Below, piece after piece: positions 1 through 5,575 of a stretch of 34,296 nucleotides of DNA. The stretch is taken from positions 1-34,296 of IMG/VR virus record IMGVR_UViG_3300042560_001403, one strand, 5' to 3'. This DNA comes from a virus. A program made the translations under genes and the position numbers. The stretch's first letter is position 1. Each line of letters opens with the position of its first letter. The notes beneath the pieces were generated by a model. That model searched no databases and was not told where the DNA came from. It saw only the letters and a list, made by a program, of their open reading frames with translations.

Positions 1-41
1 GTACTGCTAAAAACGCGTCAAAAAAACGTGCGATGTTGTCA

Positions 42-698
42 TCAGTTACCGACCCATGTTTCCATTGTCACGCACGCCTCGCGCTCACCGATCAGCAGCC
101 TTTTCTGTGGAGCGGTATCCACCCGGTCACGAACTTCTTTTGCGTGGTACACATACGCTGCGGCGCTGGTATAGATCGGTACGCCAGCCTCCTGCAATCT
201 CACACACTGGTGAAGGTCTGACGCGCTCCCACTGTATGTTCCGAACGGGAATCGTAGCCAATGATCTCGACTCATTGTTGCAAAGGTCATTGCGTGAAAG
301 TATGTGCGCTGGGTGTTGTGCATTGCGTGTGCGGTGGCGAGCGGTGTGAAGTTGTACGCGTCGCGTCGTGGCCAGTTGACATCCGCACTGAATGGTGTGG
401 GTTGGTAGGTAGATAGTCCGCAAGATGCGTCAATGTTCACCCATCCGCATGCTACTGCGTTGGAGTGCTGGTCGTGAATGCAAAGTACCTCGTGGAATGC
501 TGCGATCGTTGGGATCGTGTCGTCACTGATAATGCTGTACCTATCGTAACTGGTGGTATTCACTACATCCCGAACGACGGCTTCCAGTTCGGTTTCGGTG
601 TAGTTAGATAGCCACGCTTTGTCGACAGGTAATCGTCTGATGGTCGTGATCGCCTCGGGAATTTGTCGTGGATTCATAATCATAAGAAGTGTTCGCAT
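42..698 (-). CDS. Glycosyltransferase-like phage protein
   Basis: A 218-residue protein. The N-terminus (MRTLLMIMNPRQIPEA), the following 'DKAWLSNYTE' stretch and 'SIISDDTIP' resemble a family annotated as glycosyltransferase in actinobacterial phages, recalled from memory and not searched. The SDD motif about 50 residues in could act as a DxD-like nucleotide-sugar and metal site. The ORF is open further upstream, but the ATG at 698 overlaps the stop of the HNH gene by one base (TAATG), so I chose it. It is the last gene before the terminase block if the genome is circular. A role in modifying virion or host surface glycans is inference. No signal peptide or membrane segment is visible. Confidence 0.6.
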   Translation of the reverse strand: MRTLLMIMNPRQIPEAITTIRRLPVDKAWLSNYTETELEAVVRDVVNTTSYDRYSIISDDTIPTIAAFHEVLCIHDQHSNAVACGWVNIDASCGLSTYQPTPFSADVNWPRRDAYNFTPLATAHAMHNTQRTYFHAMTFATMSRDHWLRFPFGTYSGSASDLHQCVRLQEAGVPIYTSAAAYVYHAKEVRDRVDTAPQKRLLIGEREACVTMETWVGN

Positions 699-1063
699 TA
701 CTGGTCCTGCTGCATGTAAGCGTTGATGATGGTCTGCGTTTCGTGATCGCCGTGTTCGATTCGATTGTGGCAGTGGTGGCAAAGGGTCACGAGGTTTTCG
801 GGGCTGTCTGCGCCGCCTTGATTGCGGGCAATGATGTGGTGCACAGCGAGGCGATGAGTGCTAGTGCACGCAACACACTGTTGGTAGTCGCGTTGAATAA
901 CGTGAGCTCGTAATCGATTCCATTCAGCGGTGTGATAGTACGCGCGTTGCTGATTGTGCTTGCGGTTGTGTTGTGGCTTGCAGGTGTCACATCGTTGCCC
1001 GGTGTTCGCGGTAAGCAGGCCACATGATCGGCATGGGCGTTTGATAATGATTGGATCGCTCAC
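698..1063 (-). CDS. HNH endonuclease
   Basis: A 121-residue HNH nuclease. The C-terminal half has paired CxxC motifs (CVAC, later CHHC) around the HNH core: 'LAVHHIIARNQGG', 'SPENLVTLCHHCHNRIEHG'. An N-terminal CRSC...CDTC pair suggests a second zinc knuckle. In many phages with HK97-type packaging an HNH protein is encoded next to the terminase and assists cos cleavage. Here it is two genes from the terminase small subunit once the window ends are joined, which fits. An ATG at 1120 is possible, but the GTG at 1063 overlaps the preceding stop (GTGA), so I prefer GTG. The function call is firm; the packaging role is inferred from position. Confidence 0.88.
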   Translation of the reverse strand: MSDPIIIKRPCRSCGLLTANTGQRCDTCKPQHNRKHNQQRAYYHTAEWNRLRAHVIQRDYQQCVACTSTHRLAVHHIIARNQGGADSPENLVTLCHHCHNRIEHGDHETQTIINAYMQQDQ

Positions 1064-1362
1064 AGATTGCCGGTGTCCTTGCGTATTACCTTTGGGCGCT
1101 GTGCGAATAGCGAATTGCATACCTCTTGAGCAGTGTGCTGAACGCTTGGCTTGTGCGCCTGATGGAACGCTTCAAGTGCGTAACTGTTTGCGCTCGATGC
1201 TGGTAGGGATGCTTCACAATTAAAGCTTGCTGCATCCATCGTGCCTGCACGTTTTCGGCGCTGATTCTGTATTCGCTCGTAATCATGCGCCTGGAAGCGG
1301 TCGTCCGCTCCCGGATCTACTGTCTGGCCAATAGCATGAACGCTTTCAACGAATCGGTGCAC
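1060..1362 (-). CDS. Hypothetical protein, start uncertain
   Basis: About 100 residues from a GTG at 1362; a shorter 59-residue version would start at the ATG at 1239. The sequence is hydrophilic with an Arg/Gln-rich stretch (ERIQNQRRKR) and no recognised domain. The frame is favoured because its stop overlaps the HNH GTG start. A competing ORF at 1086-1286 starts at an ATG only 31 bases after the preceding stop, but it ends inside the HNH upstream region and its composition looks less protein-like. The longer version overlaps the preceding gene by 46 bases, which is unusual in this genome, so the true start is unresolved. Confidence 0.4.
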   Translation of the reverse strand: MHRFVESVHAIGQTVDPGADDRFQAHDYERIQNQRRKRAGTMDAASFNCEASLPASSANSYALEAFHQAHKPSVQHTAQEVCNSLFAQRPKVIRKDTGNL

Positions 1363-2054
1363 ATGCGACTCGGCACTCCCACCCAGCTTTTTGCTTGGAA
1401 CCACAGGTTCCTTACGTGTTGCGGGCGGCACCCCATTCTCGCTGCGATGCTTTCGAACGTCCATTGGTTGCCGATGCTCCCATCGTCGTTGATGCCCATC
1501 ACCATCGTGTAGACATATGCGTGTGCATGCGTCCATTTGAAGCCTTCGCAGAACGTTCCGTGGGGTACATGAATAGCGGCGTTGATGGTATCGGCAACGA
1601 ACTGCCACAACGCTTCTGATAGGTCTGCGCTAACACGCCGCGCGATGCTGGCTTCGACCGTTGGTGCGACGTAGTTCTCAAACGCGCGCAGCTGCTTCGA
1701 TTCAACGCGTCCCTGACTGGGGAGTAGTTTGAGTGCACCGTCACGGGTACCTTCCTTACCGGATGCGAGCTGGCGCGCAAAGTAGTCGTCAAGTTCAGCG
1801 ATTGGCAGCTGTACGAATCGTTCTGCCTTTTTGATGCGGTACTGATTCCACCCTGAGCTTTGTAATACCTCAACCGCGCTTGCGGCTTCTTGCTCGTCTT
1901 GAGTGTTCACGTATTGGTCTGCGATCTGGCGTTCTGCCAGGACCCTCAGCCGCGCGTTTGCGTTCTGCTGTAACAGGTTATCGTCGGCGATTCGGATGAG
2001 CTCTTCGAGCGTGCAGTGGCCATTGATGATGCGTTCTACTTGGGCAGGGTCCAT
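1317..2054 (-). CDS. HTH-containing protein, possible late regulator
   Basis: A 245-residue protein with no family I can name. The ATG at 2054 is preceded by GGAGG with six-base spacing, which decides the start. The C-terminal third contains a helix-turn-helix-like stretch, 'WTFESIAARMGC' followed by 'PQHVRNLWFQAK', resembling sigma-region-4 or RinA-type recognition helices. The centre is rich in charged helices. It lies in the operon that leads into HNH and, across the window ends, the terminase. Many temperate phages of Gram-positive hosts place a late transcription activator there. That role is inference from position and one motif; it could also be a DNA-binding accessory protein of another kind. 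Confidence 0.6.
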   Translation of the reverse strand: MDPAQVERIINGHCTLEELIRIADDNLLQQNANARLRVLAERQIADQYVNTQDEQEAASAVEVLQSSGWNQYRIKKAERFVQLPIAELDDYFARQLASGKEGTRDGALKLLPSQGRVESKQLRAFENYVAPTVEASIARRVSADLSEALWQFVADTINAAIHVPHGTFCEGFKWTHAHAYVYTMVMGINDDGSIGNQWTFESIAARMGCRPQHVRNLWFQAKSWVGVPSRMCTDSLKAFMLLARQ

Positions 2055-2350
2055 AGGAGTCCTCCGGCGAGTAGCAGGGTGAGCAGGGTAGTGGTGTTTC
2101 GTTTGACCCAAGATGCGCGTACTTGTTCTGAAACATCACATTGATCGGCTGCAACCAGGCGCGCTTCTTGCGCGGCCTTCAAGCGTTTGTAATCACCGAC
2201 GATGCCTGCTGCGTCACTGATTTCGACAACACCATCAATGATCAGAACGCTGTTGTGCCGAGCGTTGTCGGCGCGCCACTGTTCCATCTCGGAAATCATT
2301 ACCGCGCAGCGTGCGAGCTCTGTGCATGTCAACGCTTGATCAGTCCTCAT
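2036..2350 (-). CDS. Small protein with C-terminal membrane segment
   Basis: A 104-residue protein. The first about 80 residues are soluble and helical with an acidic and Ala-rich middle. The last about 17 residues (TTLLTLLLAGGLLWTLP) form a single hydrophobic segment followed by one Lys, so it looks like a tail-anchored membrane protein. The ATG at 2350 overlaps the end of the preceding gene by 11 bases. Its own end overlaps the next start at 2054. No family was recognised. A role in lysis (a spanin- or holin-like partner) or superinfection control is possible but unsupported beyond the topology. Confidence 0.6.
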   Translation of the reverse strand: MRTDQALTCTELARCAVMISEMEQWRADNARHNSVLIIDGVVEISDAAGIVGDYKRLKAAQEARLVAADQCDVSEQVRASWVKRNTTTLLTLLLAGGLLWTLPK

Positions 2351-2555
2351 ATTCGTGACCCAACGCTTTTGCCACCCACTCTGCAGCGATGATGGTAGCG
2401 TGGTCCTCGCTGATGCGCTCTCCGTTGTCTGGAATGCGCAATTCGTGCCATACCGCGCGGATGAGTTCAGCTTGTTGCCGAACGATTCGCAGGTCTTGCT
2501 CGTGGTTAAGCATGTCGGCGATTTGGTCATCGGTGAGGAACCCGTCGTCAGACAT
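2340..2555 (-). CDS. Hypothetical acidic small protein
   Basis: A 71-residue acidic helical protein starting MSDDGFLTDDQ. The ATG at 2555 has GAGG five bases upstream and overlaps the stop of the preceding gene. A GTG at 2561 is the alternative start. No domain was recognised. It sits in a chain of short overlapping accessory genes between the RlpA-like gene and the HNH gene. Confidence 0.6.
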   Translation of the reverse strand: MSDDGFLTDDQIADMLNHEQDLRIVRQQAELIRAVWHELRIPDNGERISEDHATIIAAEWVAKALGHEYED

Positions 2556-2829
2556 GCTCACCTCGCGCTGCTAGTTCTGCCTCGTACACAATGCGATCTG
2601 CTTCTTCCTGAAGTGCCTCGAACCGCAAACGGGGTGTGGGGATATGAAAGAGCTTGTCGCCATACGTTCTCGCGCCTTCGGCAAATCGGACACCAGCAAG
2701 AAACAGGGCGGCGTCGGCTGGTGTGAAGGTACCGATGATGCGTGCGAGCTGTTCGGCGAATGGCATCCCTGCCGTTTCGCGGATCGATGCTGGGCAGTTG
2801 CATTCGGGTGGGGTGCAGGTGTCGCACAC
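2548..2829 (-). CDS. Hypothetical protein with Cys-rich N-terminus
   Basis: A 93-residue protein read from a GTG at 2829. The GTG overlaps the previous stop (TAGTG) and has AAGGAG upstream at good spacing. The N-terminus carries four Cys in about a dozen residues (CDTCTPPECNC), which could bind metal. The rest is helical ('FAEQLARIIGTFTPADAALFLAGVRFAEGA'-like, split here for length). The ORF is open for another 54 codons upstream, but that part is the antisense-frame shadow of the preceding zinc-ribbon gene. No family recognised. Confidence 0.6.
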   Translation of the reverse strand: MCDTCTPPECNCPASIRETAGMPFAEQLARIIGTFTPADAALFLAGVRFAEGARTYGDKLFHIPTPRLRFEALQEEADRIVYEAELAARGEHV

Positions 2830-3008
2830 TACGTCGGCTCCTTCTCGGTGTGTGCTCCGAGCCAGTCTGCGAGTTCCATAAGGCACGCTGGGCACAGTTC
2901 CACGCTTCGTTCCTGTACAGGAATGGTGGTGGTCTTTGTCGTAACTCTCAGCGCGGGGATGCCTTCGTCGAAGGATGCGCACCGGTCGCACTGGTAGGCG
3001 CTACCCAT
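2829..3008 (-). CDS. Small zinc-ribbon-like protein
   Basis: A 59-residue ORF below the usual length cut-off. It begins MGSAYQCDRC and has a second Cys pair, CPAC, about 30 residues later, giving a CxxC-N29-CxxC zinc-ribbon arrangement. The rest is soluble. The ATG at 3008 overlaps the stop of the preceding gene by eight bases (ATGGGTAG). Its TAG overlaps the GTG of the next gene. This double overlap and the Cys spacing are the evidence that it is real. Such one-domain zinc ribbons are common in phages and usually have no known function. Confidence 0.65.
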   Translation of the reverse strand: MGSAYQCDRCASFDEGIPALRVTTKTTTIPVQERSVELCPACLMELADWLGAHTEKEPT

Positions 3009-3213
3009 CGGCGAGCTCGCGTCGGCGGATGGTGTATGCGATCTCCCGGCGCTGCTGCGCTATCCATCCGGCTACGTCTTTTCCGATCACTTGCTCGTAT
3101 CCGTCCGTTTCCCGCTTCCAGATGCGTGGTGTGTCTGGGTGTAGCACTGGTGGTTGTAGCCACGGTGGAACAATGCCACCGTTGTGTGGTGGTTGTATTT
3201 GGCGGATATTCAT
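3001..3213 (-). CDS. Hypothetical protein
   Basis: A 70-residue protein starting MNIRQIQPPHNGG. The N-terminal half is Pro-rich, with repeated PP pairs. The C-terminal half is a charged helix ('IAQQRREIAYTIRRRELADG'). The start ATGA overlaps the stop of the RlpA-like gene and the end overlaps the zinc-ribbon gene, so translation is probably coupled. No family recognised. Confidence 0.6.
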   Translation of the reverse strand: MNIRQIQPPHNGGIVPPWLQPPVLHPDTPRIWKRETDGYEQVIGKDVAGWIAQQRREIAYTIRRRELADG

Positions 3214-3575
3214 TTCCAGCCCTTTCGGATTTGGATATTGATCGTGCCGTAGAAACCAATGCGCTTGCGCAGGCCGGGTGCTGCGTCAAGGGTGAGTGGG
3301 TGCTGGTGGAATGCGCCGCGGTCGTACACTTTGACGTGATACTTCTTGCCACGCGCCCAAATGGTGAGCCGCATCCCGCAGCGTGCATATCGTGGAGTGA
3401 GCGCGGCCACCCACAAACTGCGCTCGGTCAGGGTTTTACCGCACGCAGTTCGATTCCCGTAGAAACCGGGCCCGTACCACGTCATCGACGCAGCATGAGC
3501 TGGCATGGCCCAAAGCATGCTAAATGCCAGCACAAGCGTCCCGACAGTTACAGCGTTAAGGCGCGAAATCCGCAT
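3210..3575 (-). CDS. Secreted RlpA-like double-psi beta-barrel protein
   Basis: A 121-residue protein. Residues 1-28 form a typical signal peptide: MRISR, a hydrophobic core, and a likely cut after AHA. The mature part resembles the RlpA-like double-psi beta-barrel: 'MTWYGPGFYGNRTACGKTL' at the start, 'PRYARCGMRLTI' in the middle, then 'VYDRGAF' and 'LTLDAAPGLRKRIGF', matching the DRG and D-x-(S/A) elements that shape the active cleft. Two Cys could form a disulfide. RlpA proteins act on peptidoglycan. The start at 3575 is chosen for the signal peptide; ATGs upstream in frame would add 5 or 13 residues. It is the first gene left of attP, so cell-wall conversion of the lysogen or help in lysis are both possible. 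Confidence 0.72.
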   Translation of the reverse strand: MRISRLNAVTVGTLVLAFSMLWAMPAHAASMTWYGPGFYGNRTACGKTLTERSLWVAALTPRYARCGMRLTIWARGKKYHVKVYDRGAFHQHPLTLDAAPGLRKRIGFYGTINIQIRKGWK

Positions 3576-3614
3576 CACGATTCCACCCATTTTTGCATTT
3601 CGGTGAACAAGCAA

Positions 3615-3624
3615 AGGGTGAATA
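3615..3624 (+). repeat. Candidate integrase arm site, copy 1
   Basis: AGGGTGAATA, 64 bases from the tRNA fragment on its left side. The same ten bases occur in the same orientation at 3863-3872 and 3875-3884 on the other side. Tyrosine integrases bind such arm-type direct repeats through their N-terminal domain. Confidence 0.55.
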
Positions 3625-3687
3625 TGGGGGTGAGTTTCGCAGTTCGCGCGAACGCTGGAAATCGCCGAATCGACGCTCCAATGCGGA

Positions 3688-3734
3688 TGCCCCCGGGACG
3701 ATTCGAACGTCCGACCTGCGGATTAGAAGTCCGT
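3688..3734 (-). other. attP: tRNA-Arg(UCU) 3' fragment, attP core
   Basis: On the - strand this segment reads as the 3' part of a tRNA. It has an anticodon loop CTTCTAA (anticodon TCT), stem CGGA/TCCG, variable loop, T-arm GGACG-TTCGAAT-CGTCC, 3' acceptor strand CGGGGGC and discriminator A, with no encoded CCA. The 5' half is missing: upstream there is no D-arm of normal form and no GCCCCCG partner strand. A truncated tRNA 3' end beside an integrase gene is the classic attP that restores a host tRNA gene on integration. The target is therefore predicted to be the host tRNA-Arg(UCU) gene. Confidence 0.82.
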
Positions 3735-3862
3735 GCACAGCTCATACCAGTAATGATATTCGCCGCGCAGGACGCATCTCCTTCCCCTGCAAATCAACAA
3801 TTTTTGAAAGTCACTGCTGGTTGGTTTCGCGCAACGAGATCTGTGGTGTACTTCGCAAACTG

Positions 3863-3884
3863 AGGGTGAATAATAGGGTGAATA
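3863..3884 (+). repeat. Candidate integrase arm sites, copies 2 and 3
   Basis: Two copies of AGGGTGAATA at 3863-3872 and 3875-3884, with starts 12 bases apart, so they sit on nearly the same helical face. They lie just beyond the integrase stop codon. With the copy at 3615 they bracket the tRNA fragment, as arm sites do in attP. Confidence 0.6.
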
Positions 3885-3894
3885 ACCCAAGCCG

Positions 3895-4935
3895 CTAATC
3901 AAGCATTTGAGCAAGCAGCTCATCGGCCTTGCTGATGAATGATGGTCGCTTGCTATCAAGCAGGCCACCGTATCGGCTGATAGTCGTTTGCACGCTGCTG
4001 TGACCCATGCGCAAACACAGCTCACCCACGTTCACGTCGCCGGTGGCGATCAGTAGGCTGGCATACGTGTCACGCAGGTTGTGCATCTGTAGGCCGGGTA
4101 GCGCCCTGCGTGCTTCTTGGTCCAGCACCGTTCGTCGCCACGACGCCCCCAGCGGTCCTCCGGCACGGTTTGGAAACACGAGGGGAACATCGGGAGCGTG
4201 CTCGCGCCATTCTTCAAGTGCTTTCACAGCTGGCAGAAGGATCACTGCCGGTCGCTGCTTTCCGCTTTTTGGGTCTTTTAGGTGCCCGCGCCGATCGCTG
4301 GCCTGTGCTCTGCGAACATGAACCACCCGATTTGCGAGGTCGATGTCGTCCCACTGAACAGCTCGAAGCTCGCTCCACCTGAGCCCGGTGTAAGCAGCGA
4401 ACTGGAAAAGCGTTGCATCACGCATCCTGCTGCATGCGGCTGCCACTGCTTGCACTTGTTTAGGTGTTAGCGGCCGTGGTGGCTGTGGCGCGTTCTGAGC
4501 GAGGCTGCGTACATCGTCCAGCACTCGAGTTGTGCACAGGCCTTTGGAGCGCCCCCACCGCATCATTGCGCGTAGTGTTCGCAGTGTGCTGTTCGCAGTC
4601 GCCGGGCTTGTTGTGTCCGCTACCTTGTCCAGCCAACTGCTGATCTGCGCCACGGTTAGATCATCGGCGCGTACTCCGCCGAGCTCCGGCAGGATGTACA
4701 TTGCCAGTTTGGCTTTGTAGCCCCTGATCGTGTTGTGTGCGAGTGTGGGCAGGTGTTCGACTTCCCAGCGGGTTGCAATGTGCTCGACGCTGGTGCGTTG
4801 CGGATTGTCTCCTGCTTGGACACGTCGTAGGAATGCTTGCGCGTCCTTGTATTTTGCGAACACGCGCTCACGCTTGCCGTACCGCACGCGGTAATACGGG
4901 GTTCCTTTTTTTGTGATGCGGTGCATGTGCGCCAT
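3895..4935 (-). CDS. int: Tyrosine site-specific integrase
   Basis: A 346-residue tyrosine recombinase, full length for phage integrases. Residues about 1-45 are a basic arm-binding domain (MAHMHRITKKGTPYYRVRYG). A SAM-like core-binding domain follows ('TLAHNTIRGYKAKLAMYI'). The catalytic domain has the first Arg in 'TGLRWSELRAVQW', the second box 'HNLRDTYASL', 'MGHSS' and the nucleophile Tyr in 'ISRYGGLL'. The second box has Asp where HxLRHT has His, a tolerated but notable change. The gene ends 11 bases from the candidate arm sites and is followed by attP. It lies at the end of the early operon, directly after the Gly-rich micro-ORFs. Confidence 0.95.
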   Translation of the reverse strand: MAHMHRITKKGTPYYRVRYGKRERVFAKYKDAQAFLRRVQAGDNPQRTSVEHIATRWEVEHLPTLAHNTIRGYKAKLAMYILPELGGVRADDLTVAQISSWLDKVADTTSPATANSTLRTLRAMMRWGRSKGLCTTRVLDDVRSLAQNAPQPPRPLTPKQVQAVAAACSRMRDATLFQFAAYTGLRWSELRAVQWDDIDLANRVVHVRRAQASDRRGHLKDPKSGKQRPAVILLPAVKALEEWREHAPDVPLVFPNRAGGPLGASWRRTVLDQEARRALPGLQMHNLRDTYASLLIATGDVNVGELCLRMGHSSVQTTISRYGGLLDSKRPSFISKADELLAQMLD

Positions 4936-4944
4936 GCGCGTAGT

Positions 4945-4992
4945 TTACGTGGTGATCGCCGGACAGCCATTGCCGCCGATGCCGTTACTCAT
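4945..4992 (-). CDS. Gly-rich micro-ORF E (last of tandem array)
   Basis: A possible 15-residue peptide, MSNGIGGNGCPAITT. It starts at the ATG in GATGAGTAACGGC, the same junction that separates the other array members; its first bases include the TAA stop of ORF D. It ends ten bases before the integrase ATG. It could be a translated leader that couples integrase translation to the array. It is very short, and translation is unproven. Confidence 0.35.
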   Translation of the reverse strand: MSNGIGGNGCPAITT

Positions 4993-5209
4993 CGTCGTCT
5001 CCGTTGCCGTAGCCGTTGCCGTCGCCGTTGCCGTAGCTGTAGCCGTAGCCGTTGCCGATGCCGTTGCCGTTGCCGTTGCCGATGCCGTTGCCGTAGACGT
5101 TGCCGTGGCCGTAGACGTTGCCGTAGCCGTTGCCGTTGCCGTAGCCGTCGCCGATGCCGTAGCCGTACCAGTAGCCATACCCGTCGCCGTAGCCGTCGCC
5201 GCTACTCAT
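4985..5209 (-). CDS. Gly-rich micro-ORF D
   Basis: A 74-residue peptide beginning MSSGDGYGDGYGY and ending GDDDE. Nearly every second residue is Gly; the alternate positions are mostly Tyr, Asn or Asp, with some Ile and Val. At DNA level it is a degenerate hexamer, GGC followed by NAC. There is no signal peptide or fold signature, and it should be disordered or sticky. The start lies inside ATGAGTAG, whose TAG ends ORF C, and its own TAA lies inside the start of ORF E. Similar Gly-rich ORFs occur beside small conserved genes in other phages (recalled, not searched). Confidence 0.55.
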   Translation of the reverse strand: MSSGDGYGDGYGYWYGYGIGDGYGNGNGYGNVYGHGNVYGNGIGNGNGNGIGNGYGYSYGNGDGNGYGNGDDDE

Positions 5210-5261
5210 CGTTGTATCCGTTGCCGTTGCCGTAGCCGTCGCCTTTGTTGCCGCTACTCAT
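5202..5261 (-). CDS. Gly-rich micro-ORF C
   Basis: A 19-residue ORF, MSSGNKGDGYGNGNGYNDE. It has the same MSSG start and D-E-stop end as its neighbours, bounded on both sides by ATGAGTAG overlaps. The extreme shortness with intact boundaries suggests that the unit start...junction is the thing being kept. Translation is unproven. Confidence 0.4.
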   Translation of the reverse strand: MSSGNKGDGYGNGNGYNDE

Positions 5262-5406
5262 CGTAGTCTCCGTCACCGTAGCGATCGTATCCGTATCCGT
5301 TGCCGTCGCCGTAGCCGATGCCGTAGCCGCCGTAGCCGCCGCCGTAGCCGTCGCCGTATCCGTATCCGTTGCCGTCTTCGCTTCCGATACCGTAGCCGCT
5401 ACTCAT
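5254..5406 (-). CDS. Gly-rich micro-ORF B
   Basis: A 50-residue peptide beginning MSSGYGIGSEDG and ending GDYDE. It is rich in Gly-Tyr and Gly-Asp pairs built on the same hexamer. In the same frame the ORF extends upstream as an Ala-Thr repeat, because the hexamer is open in that frame too, but the conserved MSSG junction marks the likely start. It overlaps ORF A by eight bases. Confidence 0.5.
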   Translation of the reverse strand: MSSGYGIGSEDGNGYGYGDGYGGGYGGYGIGYGDGNGYGYDRYGDGDYDE

Positions 5407-5575
5407 CGTCCTTTCCGCCTCCGTCGTCGTAGACGTAGCCGTTGCCGTAGCCGTTGCCGTAGCCGTCGCCGTCGCCATAGCCGCCGTAGCCTCCGTCTCC
5501 GTTGCTGTAGCCGCCGCCGCCGTAGCCTCCGTCTCCGTAGCCGTAGCCGTCGCCGATGCGGTCGCCGCTACTCAC
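5399..5575 (-). CDS. Gly-rich micro-ORF A (first of array)
   Basis: A 58-residue peptide, starting MSSGDRIGDGYGYGDG from a GTG and ending KDDE. The GTG overlaps the TGA of the preceding 98-residue gene (GTGA), so the array is translationally linked to that gene. The composition is Gly with Tyr, Asp and Asn, as in ORFs B-D. Start context TGTGAGTAGCGGC matches the internal junctions except for the initiating base. Confidence 0.5.
   Translation of the reverse strand: MSSGDRIGDGYGYGDGGYGGGGYSNGDGGYGGYGDGDGYGNGYGNGYVYDDGGGKDDE

Larger units (their letters stand above)
3576..3894. other. attP region, intergenic
   Basis: A stretch of 319 bases with no convincing gene, between the integrase stop and the RlpA-like start. 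It contains a 3' tRNA-Arg fragment (3688-3734), three direct copies of AGGGTGAATA flanking it, and a perfect 12-base palindrome GTTCGCGCGAAC at 3642-3653. This is the layout of a phage attachment site recognised by a tyrosine integrase. The exact core crossover sequence cannot be fixed without the host genome. Confidence 0.75.
4985..5575 (-). repeat. Degenerate GGC-NAC hexamer repeat tract
   Basis: Almost 600 bases are built from a degenerate hexamer GGC(T/A/G)AC on the - strand. This encodes Gly-Tyr, Gly-Asn and Gly-Asp pairs in the micro-ORF frames. The same DNA is open as Ala-Thr repeats in one other - frame and as Ala-Val repeats on the + strand. Slippage or recombination between hexamers would change length without breaking the frame. 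Confidence 0.85.

Noticed and set aside
1086-1286. Alternative 66-codon ORF upstream of HNH
   Set aside because: Less protein-like than the 1060 frame, and its end does not meet the HNH GTG start; kept only as an alternative.
1-3600. Host chromosome flank left of an att site
   Set aside because: HNH, the glycosyltransferase and the small overlapping genes look phage-like and continue into terminase order; no host housekeeping gene is seen.
3642-3653. 12-base palindrome GTTCGCGCGAAC as an operator
   Set aside because: Single occurrence in attP spacer; could be chance in GC-rich DNA, so noted only within the attP entry.
3688-3734. Functional tRNA gene
   Set aside because: The 5' half (acceptor strand, D-arm) is missing upstream, so it is an att fragment and not a complete tRNA.
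2742-3863. Long + strand ORF of 373 codons
   Set aside because: Crosses the attP site and the RlpA-like gene on the opposite strand; composition not protein-like.
4913-5266. + strand Ala-Val repeat ORF
   Set aside because: Arises because the GGC-NAC hexamer is open on that strand; no independent start context or conserved ends.
4985-5575. CRISPR array
   Set aside because: The repeats are coding hexamers without fixed repeats and unique spacers.
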